NCBI GenBank assembly: GCA_023664485.1 | Contig: JAMPFK010000023.1 | Location: forward strand, 1-33,390 | Direction of reading: 5' to 3' | DNA from: Bacteroides fragilis | Lineage (GTDB): Bacteria; Bacillota; Clostridia; Lachnospirales; Lachnospiraceae | Length of the DNA stretch: 33,390 bases | Shown here: positions 7,962-14,645 of the stretch, piece after piece | Position numbering within the stretch: position 1 is the first letter of the stretch | Layout: every line of letters begins with the position of its first letter | Made by a program: the position numbers and the translations under genes | The notes under the pieces: generated by a model | Seen by the model: the letters and a program-made list of their open reading frames with translations, nothing else | Databases searched by the model: none | Told to the model about the DNA's origin: nothing

Positions 7962-9128
7962 ATGGTTTTTATATCGATAAAGCCGGATTTGCATTCAGGG
8001 AAAAAATCAGACCAGAAGCGAAGTGACAGAAGAATGAAAGCAGGAAAGAGAAACGGAAATCAATATGGAAAGCGGGCGGTTACCCTTGCCGGCATTTTGT
8101 TGTGCACGGTTGGTTTCCTGGCAGGAGGCATACTTATTTTTGGAATTTCCGGGAAATATAACCTGAGAACCCAGGCGGTAAGTTATGCGGTAGGAATGGA
8201 AAAGGCCGTACAGGCGGAGGCAGCTCCGTCGGATGAAGCTGCAGAGTGGCAGGAAGGCTGGGTCAGATATAAGGGAAAGACCTATTGCTATAACAGCGGT
8301 ATCCTGACATTTCTGTTTATGGGGATCGACAGGAAAACGGATGCGGACTCTTCCGAAGAGAAGACGGGCGGCGGACAGGCTGACGCCCTGTTTCTGCTGA
8401 TTCTGGATACGAAGGATGAGATGGTAAGACTGCTGCCCATTAACCGCAGTACGATGACGCAGGTTACGATGTATGGTGAAGACGGTATCGGAAGAAATAC
8501 GGTGGAAGCGCAGATTTGCGTGCAGTACGGTTTTGGAGACGGAGGCCGTGAGAGCTGTGAATATCAGATTGAAGCCGTACGGAGGCTGCTTTATGAAATT
8601 CCGGTCAACGGATATATCGCGGTGGATATGGATGTCATTCCTGCCGTTACGGATGCGGTGGGAGGAATCGATCTGACGGTCCTTGAGGATATCCGGAACG
8701 AAAAGAAAGAGCTCATACTCCGGGAAGGAGAGAACGTACGCCTGGACGGGGAGCAGGCTTACTGGTATCTCAGGGCCAGAGATCTCAATAAGGAATTATC
8801 GGCGGATGCCCGTCTGGGAAGACAGAGACAGTTTTTAGCGGGATTTATCGATAAAATCAAAGAAATCGCGGGGCGGGACCTGAGCGCCCCGGTAAAAATA
8901 TTTCAGGAAATATCCGGCAGGGCGGTGACGGATATCACTGCGGACGAGGTCGTTTATCTGACGGCAGCTGCCAGAGGGTATCATTTTGATGCAGATCAGA
9001 TTTATACGATTCCTGGGACGAGCATCAGCGGAGAAGAGAATGAAGACAGTGAGTTCGACGAATTCCATGTGGATGAAGACGGGTTGTTCGAACTGATTCT
9101 GGAGCTTTTCTACGAAGTGGCAGAGTAA
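7962..9128 (+). CDS. LytR-CpsA-Psr (LCP) family protein, copy 1
   Basis: Membrane-anchored enzyme of the family that transfers undecaprenyl-linked glycans to peptidoglycan outside the cell. The 388-residue protein has a basic cytoplasmic start, one membrane helix at about 40-65, then the LCP domain. That domain begins at LTFLFMGID and shows the conserved Arg in LPINRSTM, the DAVGGIDLTVLED segment, and the arginine-rich end YLRARDL...LGRQRQF. It shares a pre-domain motif (WQEGWV-Y-G) with the second LCP at 13435, so the two are paralogues. The ATG at 7962 has AAGGGG 5 bases before it. An ATG at 8034 lacks a ribosome site. It is separated from the cps operon by a terminator and the repeat-rich region, so it is probably transcribed alone. 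Confidence 0.9.
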   Translation: MVFISIKPDLHSGKKSDQKRSDRRMKAGKRNGNQYGKRAVTLAGILLCTVGFLAGGILIFGISGKYNLRTQAVSYAVGMEKAVQAEAAPSDEAAEWQEGWVRYKGKTYCYNSGILTFLFMGIDRKTDADSSEEKTGGGQADALFLLILDTKDEMVRLLPINRSTMTQVTMYGEDGIGRNTVEAQICVQYGFGDGGRESCEYQIEAVRRLLYEIPVNGYIAVDMDVIPAVTDAVGGIDLTVLEDIRNEKKELILREGENVRLDGEQAYWYLRARDLNKELSADARLGRQRQFLAGFIDKIKEIAGRDLSAPVKIFQEISGRAVTDITADEVVYLTAAARGYHFDADQIYTIPGTSISGEENEDSEFDEFHVDEDGLFELILELFYEVAE

Positions 9129-9276
9129 AATTTTTTTGATTGAGATAGCGGATGGGATGTATGCCAGGAAAGCTTTATGGCAAAAAAACAGAACATATAG
9201 ATTCCTGATAATTCTCGGTTTTCTATAGGTCCTGGCGCTGTTTTAATCTTGCCCATGATGGGTGCGTAATTGTGAA

Positions 9277-9381
9277 TTATAGTAAACGACATAACAAATT
9301 GCTCTTTCCGGCTCTTGCAAAAGCCATACAGGTAAGCTTTTACAAGTCCGAAAAGGCAGTTTCTAATGTCGTTTACTATAA
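9277..9381. repeat. 105 bp palindromic MITE-like element, copy A
   Basis: One long imperfect hairpin. The left end TTATAGTAAACGACAT is matched by an inverted right end ATGTCGTTTACTATAA, and the inner parts also pair (GCAAAAGC against GCTTTTAC and neighbours). A copy about 94% identical lies at 33034-33138, where it interrupts a gene. It has no coding capacity. The compact size, terminal inverted repeats and two insertion sites fit a non-autonomous element or REP-like repeat. The target duplication cannot be resolved; both copies are preceded by GAA. Confidence 0.8.
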
Positions 9382-9384
9382 AAA

Positions 9385-9437
9385 AACGGAGAAATTGATT
9401 GGAAGACCTGATCCCAATCAGTTTCTCCGTTTTTTTT
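9385..9437 (+). terminator. Strong rho-independent terminator after LCP copy 1
   Basis: Stem AACGGAGAAA-TTGATTGG and CCCAATCAG-TTTCTCCGTT with a 10-base loop and a run of eight T. It also has an A-run on its left side, so it could act in both directions. It separates the first LCP gene from the cps operon control region. Confidence 0.85.
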
Positions 9438-9439
9438 GT

Positions 9440-9514
9440 AAAAATTTTACTATCGTAAAAAATTTTACTATCGTAAAAAAATTTTACTATCGTAAAATAT
9501 TTTATTTTATGAAA
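9440..9514 (+). repeat. Left 75 bp inverted repeat with three internal dyads
   Basis: It contains three copies of TTTTACTATCGTAAAA at 9445-9460, 9463-9478 and 9482-9497 (spacing 18 and 19), then a TATTTTATTTTATGAAA end. The reverse complement of 9872-9945 matches it almost base for base. The only consistent change is TATC to TTTC in each unit. Each unit is itself a dyad (TTTTAC...GTAAAA). Confidence 0.9.
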
Positions 9515-9682
9515 ATAAGAAAAATCGTTTTTCCCTGGGAACTTTTCGGGGAAATAGGCCGTTTCTTATTTTTACCGTATGTATCTTAACATAGTCCGGA
9601 TAAAAAAACAAGCTAATTTTGTCATGGCGTGATGCCCATTTTATGGAAAGCAAAGAAAAAACAGATTAGAGAATGATTTTTA

Positions 9683-9702
9683 TGACCGTCAAAAAATGGT
9701 CA
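9683..9702. promoter_or_regulatory. Dyad TGACC-N10-GGTCA, site 1
   Basis: Five-base inverted arms with an A-rich centre (GTCAAAAAAT). A close copy with one extra A lies at 9776-9796, 93 bases away. Two spaced identical dyads upstream of an operon suggest binding sites of one dimeric regulator, which is not identified here. Confidence 0.5.
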
Positions 9703-9775
9703 GAGAAAAATGCCCCTGCACATTACGGCATCGATTCCGGCGAATACTGAAATACGCAGCGCTCATGAAAATTTT

Positions 9776-9796
9776 TGACCGTCAAAAAAATGGTCA
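9776..9796. promoter_or_regulatory. Dyad TGACC-N11-GGTCA, site 2
   Basis: Second copy of the dyad at 9683-9702. The flanking T and A extend the arms to TTGACC/GGTCAA, and a further pair gives eight bases with one mismatch. It lies about 210 bases before the cpsB start. Confidence 0.5.
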
Positions 9797-9871
9797 ATTC
9801 CGCCGATCCTTATCCAATTTTCTTCCCAAAGAGCGAAAATACGGGGGTTGAGAACGATACGAAAGCCGAAC

Positions 9872-9945
9872 TTTCGTAAAATAAAATATTTTACGAAAGT
9901 AAAATTTTTTTACGAAAGTAAAATTTTTTACGAAAGTATATTTTT
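9872..9945 (-). repeat. Right inverted repeat with three internal dyads
   Basis: It contains TTTTACGAAAGTAAAA at 9889-9904 and 9908-9923 and a decayed third copy at 9926-9941 (spacing 19 and 18). It is the inverted partner of 9440-9514. Overlapping hairpins occur at its inner edge: TACGAAAG/CTTTCGTA at 9858-9878, and a perfect 13-base inverted repeat at 9871-9899. It ends about 57 bases before the cpsB start. Confidence 0.9.
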
Positions 9946-10002
9946 GCGGAAAACACAGGTAGAAAGCACAGGCATACCTGAAATACGGGATGGTGACAGA
10001 TC

Positions 10003-10728
10003 ATGAAATCCTACATAGATATACATTCTCATATCCTTCCTGGCCTGGATGACGGCTCGGAAGATTTTGAGATGAGCCTTCGGATGCTGCGCCAGGCGGC
10101 GGAGGACGGAATCGGTGAAATGATTCTGACGCCCCATTATAAGCCCATGCGCCGAAATGTGTCCCCGGAGAAGATCCGGAAGGTGTTCCGGGCGCTGGAA
10201 GAAAAAAAGAATGAGGCGGAGATTCCCATACGGCTCCATTTGGGCAGCGAGATCTACTACAGCTCGGAAGCGCTTCCGGCCCTCCGGGAAGGGGCGGCGC
10301 TGACAATGGCAGGAACATCTTATGTTCTGATAGAGTTCAGCCCGCGCGAAGATTACGCCTATATCCGGGATGCAGCCTACAGCCTGCTGTCGGAGGGGTA
10401 TTCACCGATTCTGGCGCATGTGGAGCGGTACGGGAGCCTGATGGCGAAGAAGGTGCGGGTGGAAGAGCTGTATGATATGGGCTGCTGCATCCAGGTAAAC
10501 GCAGCGAGCGTCACCGGGGAGAACGGATGGGAGAGCCGGCAGGATGTAAAGTGGCTGTTGAGGCGGGAATATGTGCATTTTGTGGGAACGGACAGCCATG
10601 ATGACCGGAAGCGGACGCCGAAGCTGGGGGAAGCGGCGTCATATGTGGCGAAGAAGTACGGAGAAGCATACTGTGGGAAGTTGTTTGGCAAAAATGCGGA
10701 TGTGCTGCTGAAGGCCGGGTATCTGTGA
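10003..10728 (+). CDS. cpsB: CpsB/YwqE-type protein tyrosine phosphatase (PHP fold)
   Basis: Manganese-dependent tyrosine phosphatase that removes phosphate from the CpsD-type kinase and so controls polymer length and amount. The 241-residue protein starts with the PHP metal motif IDIHSHILPGLDDGS (His8, His10). It also has the TPHY motif near residue 45, and the late metal motif GTDSHDDRKRTPKL about 50 residues before the end. All expected metal ligands are visible. The ATG at 10003 has only a weak GGATGG site. It is the first gene of the cps operon, and its last codons overlap a possible GTG start of cpsC. Expression should be governed by the repeat-rich region upstream. Confidence 0.93.
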   Translation: MKSYIDIHSHILPGLDDGSEDFEMSLRMLRQAAEDGIGEMILTPHYKPMRRNVSPEKIRKVFRALEEKKNEAEIPIRLHLGSEIYYSSEALPALREGAALTMAGTSYVLIEFSPREDYAYIRDAAYSLLSEGYSPILAHVERYGSLMAKKVRVEELYDMGCCIQVNAASVTGENGWESRQDVKWLLRREYVHFVGTDSHDDRKRTPKLGEAASYVAKKYGEAYCGKLFGKNADVLLKAGYL

Positions 10729-10757
10729 GAGATAAAAAGAAAGGTTTGGAGAAACGC

Positions 10758-11519
10758 ATGGAAGAGAGAAGAGATGCGGAAGCGATAGAGATAGACCTGC
10801 TGGATCTGCTCGGCGTGCTTCTGGGACAGATTTGGCTGATTCTGGGAGTGGGGCTGATGGCGGCTCTGATTGCCTATGCGCTCAGCAGATTTGTGGTCGC
10901 GCCGACTTATGAGTCTACGACCAAGATTTATATCCTGAATAAAGATGAAAATACGTCGGTAACCTATTCGGACGTGCAGCTGGGAAGTCAGTTGACGAAG
11001 GACTATGCGGAACTGATTAACAGCCGTTATGTGCTGGAAGAAGTGATCCAGTCCCTGGGGCTTGGGATGACATATAAGGGGCTGCAGGGCAAGGTATCGG
11101 TCAGCACGCCGGACGGAACCCGCGTGATTTATATTACCGTCAAAGATAACGACCCCGTGCTGGCGATGAATATTGCCAACAGTGTGCGGGAGGCGGCGAG
11201 CAGGCATATCGAGAACGTGATGGATATCGACGCGGTCAATGTTGTGGAGACGGCGAATATGCCGACAGGGAAATCAGCTCCGAACTGTACAAGACGGGCG
11301 TTTCTTGGCGGAGTGCTGGGATGTTTCCTGGTGTGCGCGGTCATCCTGGCGAGGGCTCTGCTGGATGATACGATTAAATCCTCGGAGGATGTGGAGAAGT
11401 ATCTGGGGCTGACGACATTGGCATTGATTCCGGTACAGGAAGACGGAACGGAAAAGCTGAAGCGGAAGAAAAAGAAGAACAGCCGCGAGCGTGCAGAAAG
11501 AAGGGGCAGCAGCAGATGA
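10758..11519 (+). CDS. cpsC: Capsular chain-length determinant / kinase adaptor (Wzz, CpsC)
   Basis: Membrane protein that sets polymer length and activates the separate tyrosine kinase, as is usual in Gram-positive bacteria. The 253-residue protein has a Wzz-type N-terminal helix (about 18-40), an extracytoplasmic domain opening with YESTTKIYILNKDE, and a second helix (about 176-200). The Pro-rich approach to the second helix is shortened to MPTGKSAPNCTRR. A highly basic cytoplasmic tail (KLKRKKKKNSRERAERR) probably contacts the kinase. I chose the ATG at 10758 because TTTGGAG sits 7-8 bases upstream. A GTG at 10725, overlapping the cpsB stop, would add 11 residues. It overlaps cpsD by 4 bases (ATGA). 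Confidence 0.9.
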   Translation: MEERRDAEAIEIDLLDLLGVLLGQIWLILGVGLMAALIAYALSRFVVAPTYESTTKIYILNKDENTSVTYSDVQLGSQLTKDYAELINSRYVLEEVIQSLGLGMTYKGLQGKVSVSTPDGTRVIYITVKDNDPVLAMNIANSVREAASRHIENVMDIDAVNVVETANMPTGKSAPNCTRRAFLGGVLGCFLVCAVILARALLDDTIKSSEDVEKYLGLTTLALIPVQEDGTEKLKRKKKKNSRERAERRGSSR

Positions 11520-12508
11520 AAGAGAAAAACGGGAAAAACAGGAATCTGCGGGGCGGTGAAAGCAGCCAGAACGCGGATTCAGGAGAAGAGAGAGGTTCCG
11601 GCATGCAGGAAGTCACGCTGCGCTTCGGCGTGCAGCAGCAGAACGATTACCGGACGAAGGAAGCCTACAAGACGCTCCGGACGAATATTGAGTTCAGTGG
11701 TTCCGACATCAAAGTAATCGCAATCACAAGTTGTACACCCAACGAGGGGAAAAGCTCCGTGGCGATGGAGCTGGCGAGGGCCTTTGCGGAAGCGGGAAAA
11801 AGGACCATCCTGATCGATGCGGATCTGCGGAAATCGGTACTGATGGGGAGGTATAAGACCGGAGCGGTCAGGAAGGGGCTCACCCATGCGCTGATCGGAA
11901 AGGAGAAGCTGGAGAGCGTGATGTGTGAGACAAATGTACAGAACCTGTGCATTGTCTTTTCCGGCCCTGTGCCGCCCAATCCCAGCGAGCTTCTGGGCGG
12001 GGCGAGGTTTGAGGATGCCCTGCAGAAACTGCGGCAGGTGTTTGATTATGTCATCGTGGATACGCCGCCGCTTGGCAGCGTTATCGACGCGGCCGTGGCG
12101 GCAAGGAAATGTGACGGGACGATTCTGGTGATTGAGAACAATGCGATCAGCTACCGTTTTGCGCAGCGGGTGAAGGATCAGCTTGACAAGACGGAGAACC
12201 GGATTCTGGGCGTAGTGCTGAACAAGGTAGATATGAGCACGAAGGGCTACTACGGTCATTATGGAAAATACTACGGGAAATACTACGGAAAGTATTACGG
12301 AAAATACGGTGAGGATACCATGGCGCCGCAGCCGGAAAGCCATTTGCGGGAGAACTCCGACAGAGAGTTTGAGGAAGGGACGGCAGATGCCGGAGCGGAG
12401 CGGGCGGAAAGAGCAGGGCGCAGGAGCGTACGGGACGAGGCCGACTACGATTATGATTTTGATGATGAGGAAGAAGAGACGGAAGGCGGCCTGGAGTATC
12501 TTGGATAA
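11516..12508 (+). CDS. cpsD: CpsD/CapB-family bacterial tyrosine kinase
   Basis: Cytoplasmic autophosphorylating tyrosine kinase that works with CpsC and is reset by CpsB. The 330-residue protein has Walker A in SCTPNEGKSS (about 72-80), Walker A' ILIDADLRK (98-105) and Walker B VIVDTPP (179-185). The tail is unusual. A tyrosine cluster at 244-265 has YYGK in tandem, with ten tyrosines in twenty residues. About 65 hydrophilic residues follow, ending in an acidic stretch with YDYDFDD near 310. Family members normally end soon after the tyrosine cluster, so the acidic extension is extra. The start overlaps the cpsC stop. Confidence 0.94.
   Translation: MKEKNGKNRNLRGGESSQNADSGEERGSGMQEVTLRFGVQQQNDYRTKEAYKTLRTNIEFSGSDIKVIAITSCTPNEGKSSVAMELARAFAEAGKRTILIDADLRKSVLMGRYKTGAVRKGLTHALIGKEKLESVMCETNVQNLCIVFSGPVPPNPSELLGGARFEDALQKLRQVFDYVIVDTPPLGSVIDAAVAARKCDGTILVIENNAISYRFAQRVKDQLDKTENRILGVVLNKVDMSTKGYYGHYGKYYGKYYGKYYGKYGEDTMAPQPESHLRENSDREFEEGTADAGAERAERAGRRSVRDEADYDYDFDDEEEETEGGLEYLG
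12248..12310 (+). repeat. 12-base tandem repeat encoding YYGK in cpsD
   Basis: Near-identical 12-base units (tac tac gga aaa and variants) encode consecutive Y-Y-G-K blocks. Four bases of every codon pair vary only in wobble positions. Gain or loss of a unit keeps the frame and changes the number of phospho-acceptor tyrosines. Confidence 0.8.
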
Positions 12509-12541
12509 TGGAAGAGATGACAGGAAGAGCGGGAGAAAGAG

Positions 12542-13378
12542 ATGAAGCAGAACAGGATACTTTTGACAGCGGTTCTGGCGGCGGATCTGATACTGATATT
12601 TATCTGCCTGATCGGAAGCATCAGAGAGGACAGAGTCCAGCCGGAATTCCGGTTTCAGACGGACGAATATATTTATACGCCGGGAGACAGAGAAGACAGG
12701 CTGTTGGAAAATATCACGGCACATGATGATCGTGATGGAGATATTTCAGACAGGATCGTGATTGAGAAAATCATAGAAAAACGGGAAAGCTCTACGATCG
12801 TAGTATATTACGCGGTCAGCGATTCCGCCGGAAACGTGGCGAAGATTTCCAGAGTGTTCGTAGCGGACTTCGGAGAACAGAATAATGATATGCCGGAAAG
12901 CGTAGAAGTCTCGAATGGAATTTCGGCTGATGGGGAGCAGATTACAGAAGAAGACGCAGGGGCGCAGGAGGAACTCAATCCTTCCGGAGAGCAGGCGGAC
13001 AGCGAAAAGGAAGGCGGAGGAGAAATCAATGGGAATGAAGCAGTGAATGGAGCGGAAATGCAGGATCAGGCACAGGCTTCGGAACCCGCAGTGCAGGAAA
13101 TCCAGCCCCAGGCGCCGCAGGAGGACCGGAGCGGGTATCCGGTACTGACACTGCGGACGGAAGAAGTGACGATCGATGCGGGGACATCGCCGCCCTGGAC
13201 GGAGATCATCGAGATTCTGCGGGATGATAAGGATGATTACGCGACGCTGTATTATAACCTTTCGGTGAGCCGGTTCAACCGAAATCAGGCGGGGGATTAT
13301 CCGGTGATATTATATACGGAAGATTCGGATGGGAACCGGTCGGACGAGGTATCGGTTGTTGTGCATGTACGGGGATAG
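12542..13378 (+). CDS. Membrane-anchored protein with Ig-like (DUF5011-type) domains
   Basis: Unknown function; probably exposed at the surface and acting with the LCP/cps machinery. The 278-residue protein has one N-terminal membrane helix (about 6-25). Next comes a domain at about 35-115 resembling bacterial Ig-like/DUF5011 repeats (ENITAHDDRDGDISDRI, later YYAVSDSAGNVAKISRVFV). A low-complexity Glu/Gln/Ala-rich linker spans about 120-200. A second beta-rich domain at about 200-278 contains NQAGDYPVILYTEDSDGNRSDEVSV. The ATG has GGGAG 7 bases upstream. It lies between cpsD and the second LCP in the same operon. Such domains usually bind or space surface polymers. No catalytic motif is seen. 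Confidence 0.8.
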   Translation: MKQNRILLTAVLAADLILIFICLIGSIREDRVQPEFRFQTDEYIYTPGDREDRLLENITAHDDRDGDISDRIVIEKIIEKRESSTIVVYYAVSDSAGNVAKISRVFVADFGEQNNDMPESVEVSNGISADGEQITEEDAGAQEELNPSGEQADSEKEGGGEINGNEAVNGAEMQDQAQASEPAVQEIQPQAPQEDRSGYPVLTLRTEEVTIDAGTSPPWTEIIEILRDDKDDYATLYYNLSVSRFNRNQAGDYPVILYTEDSDGNRSDEVSVVVHVRG

Positions 13379-13434
13379 CAGATATGAAATGTGAAGGGTG
13401 AGAAAAAGACTGATTTGTTGATGGGGTATAGACT

Positions 13435-14574
13435 ATGGGAAATAAGAAAAGGAAAGATATCCGGGTAAATGAGGAGAAAGAACGCATCCTGAATCCGAAA
13501 CGGCTGGAGAGGAAAAGACAGGAGAGGCGGTTCCGGATACTTGCCGTTTGTGTCGGCATTCCGGCGGCAGTTCTCCTGATTGCGGGCGTTTCGATCCTGT
13601 TTGTGAGCGCGGTTGGGAAGTCCAGACTGAAACGGGTTTCGGCGGAGCAGCCGGAACTTGCGGCGGCGGTTCCGACGGAAGCGCCCGCGGAGGAGGAGAC
13701 GGAAAACTGGCAGGAAGGATGGGTGAAATACCAGGGACAGATTTACGCTTATAACGAAGACATTTTAACCTTCCTTTTTATGGGAATCGACAAAAGCGAT
13801 AAGACAGTAAAGAAAGTGGCGGAAGGAACCAATGGAGGACAGGCGGATGCGTTGTTTCTGCTGGCGCTCGACCCGCACAGCCAAAAGGCTAGCGTGATTG
13901 GGATTAACCGGAATACGATGGCGGAGGTTGATATTTATAACGAAGAAGGCGCCTATGTGAATACGGTCCAGGCGCAGATTGCGGTTCAGCACGGATTCGG
14001 AAACGGCGTGGAGGAGAGCTGCGAATACCAGAAGGAGGCGGTCAGCAGGCTGTTCTACCGCCTGCCCATCCACGGGTATGCGGCGGTCAACATGAGCGCC
14101 ATTCCGGAACTGAATGATATCGTCGGGGGCGTGGATGTGACGGTGCTGGAGGATATGACTGCCAGAGTGCCGACTTTTGTGGAGGGAGCGACAGTGCATC
14201 TGGAAGGGGAGGATGCGCTTATCTATGTGAAAAGCCGGGATAGGAATGTGTTTGGTTCAGCAGATAAAAGGCTGGCGAGGCAGAAGCAGTATCTGACGGG
14301 GTTTATCAGGGCGGTGAGGACAGCGGCAGAAAGAGATATATCCACTGTGGTAAAGCTGTATCAGGCGGCGGTGCCAATGATGACGACGGATATCACTCTG
14401 GACGAGGCGGTGTATCTTGCATCCCAGGCGCTGGATTACAGTCTTGGAAGTGAAGACTTCCATATGCTGGAGGGCGAGAGTGTGATGGGGGAACGTTTCG
14501 AGGAGTATTATATTGACGAGACGGCTCTGTATGAACTGATCCTGGATGTTTTTTATGAGCCGGTGGAGCCGTAG
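13435..14574 (+). CDS. LytR-CpsA-Psr (LCP) family protein, copy 2
   Basis: Membrane-anchored glycan-attachment enzyme, the likely one that joins this operon's polymer to the cell wall. The 379-residue protein has a long basic cytoplasmic start, a helix at about 38-62, an Ala/Glu linker, and the LCP domain from LTFLFMGIDKSDKT. The domain holds the conserved Arg in IGINRNTM, the DIVGGVDVTVLED segment, and the end motif YVKSRD...LARQKQYL. It is clearly paralogous to the gene at 7962 (same WQEGWV-Y-G prelude and matching blocks throughout). It lies 56 bases after the Ig-like gene and 71 before the pseudo-sortase. Ribosome site GGGG is moderately placed. Confidence 0.92.
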   Translation: MGNKKRKDIRVNEEKERILNPKRLERKRQERRFRILAVCVGIPAAVLLIAGVSILFVSAVGKSRLKRVSAEQPELAAAVPTEAPAEEETENWQEGWVKYQGQIYAYNEDILTFLFMGIDKSDKTVKKVAEGTNGGQADALFLLALDPHSQKASVIGINRNTMAEVDIYNEEGAYVNTVQAQIAVQHGFGNGVEESCEYQKEAVSRLFYRLPIHGYAAVNMSAIPELNDIVGGVDVTVLEDMTARVPTFVEGATVHLEGEDALIYVKSRDRNVFGSADKRLARQKQYLTGFIRAVRTAAERDISTVVKLYQAAVPMMTTDITLDEAVYLASQALDYSLGSEDFHMLEGESVMGERFEEYYIDETALYELILDVFYEPVEP

Positions 14575-14645
14575 GAATGGCAGCCGGTTCGGAGAGATGA
14601 GGAAAAACAGCGGAAATTCAAATATTGATAAAAAGAGGAATTGTC

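Larger units (their letters stand above)
9515..9871. other. 357 bp segment between the inverted repeats, no gene
   Basis: Gene-free segment bounded by the two 75 bp inverted repeats. It carries two matching dyads of a third type, described separately, and a weak promoter-like pair at about 9618 (TTGTCA, 17 bases, TATGGA). No frame longer than a few dozen codons has a ribosome site. It may be the leader and promoter of the cps operon, and it could be invertible because of its flanks. Confidence 0.6.

Noticed and set aside
7823..8026. A 67-codon plus-strand frame with a protein-like end (EYATEIRDWKFDENLVEYL onward)
   Set aside because: It starts with TTG in the promoter region, has no ribosome site and overlaps the LCP start. 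It could be a remnant of an older gene, but I recognise no family.
9272..9589. A 105-codon plus-strand frame across the MITE and terminator
   Set aside because: It is made of palindrome, terminator and tandem-repeat sequence, with low-complexity Lys/Phe/Tyr translation and no family motif.
9440..9945. CRISPR array
   Set aside because: The repeats are 16 bases with 2-3 base gaps, so there are no spacers of normal length, and there are no cas genes.
10377..11207. A 276-codon minus-strand frame opposite cpsB/cpsC
   Set aside because: It is a shadow of two well-recognised genes, with no domain or ribosome site.
11579..12724. A 381-codon minus-strand frame opposite cpsD
   Set aside because: It mirrors a strongly supported gene with Walker motifs on the other strand; it is a composition shadow.
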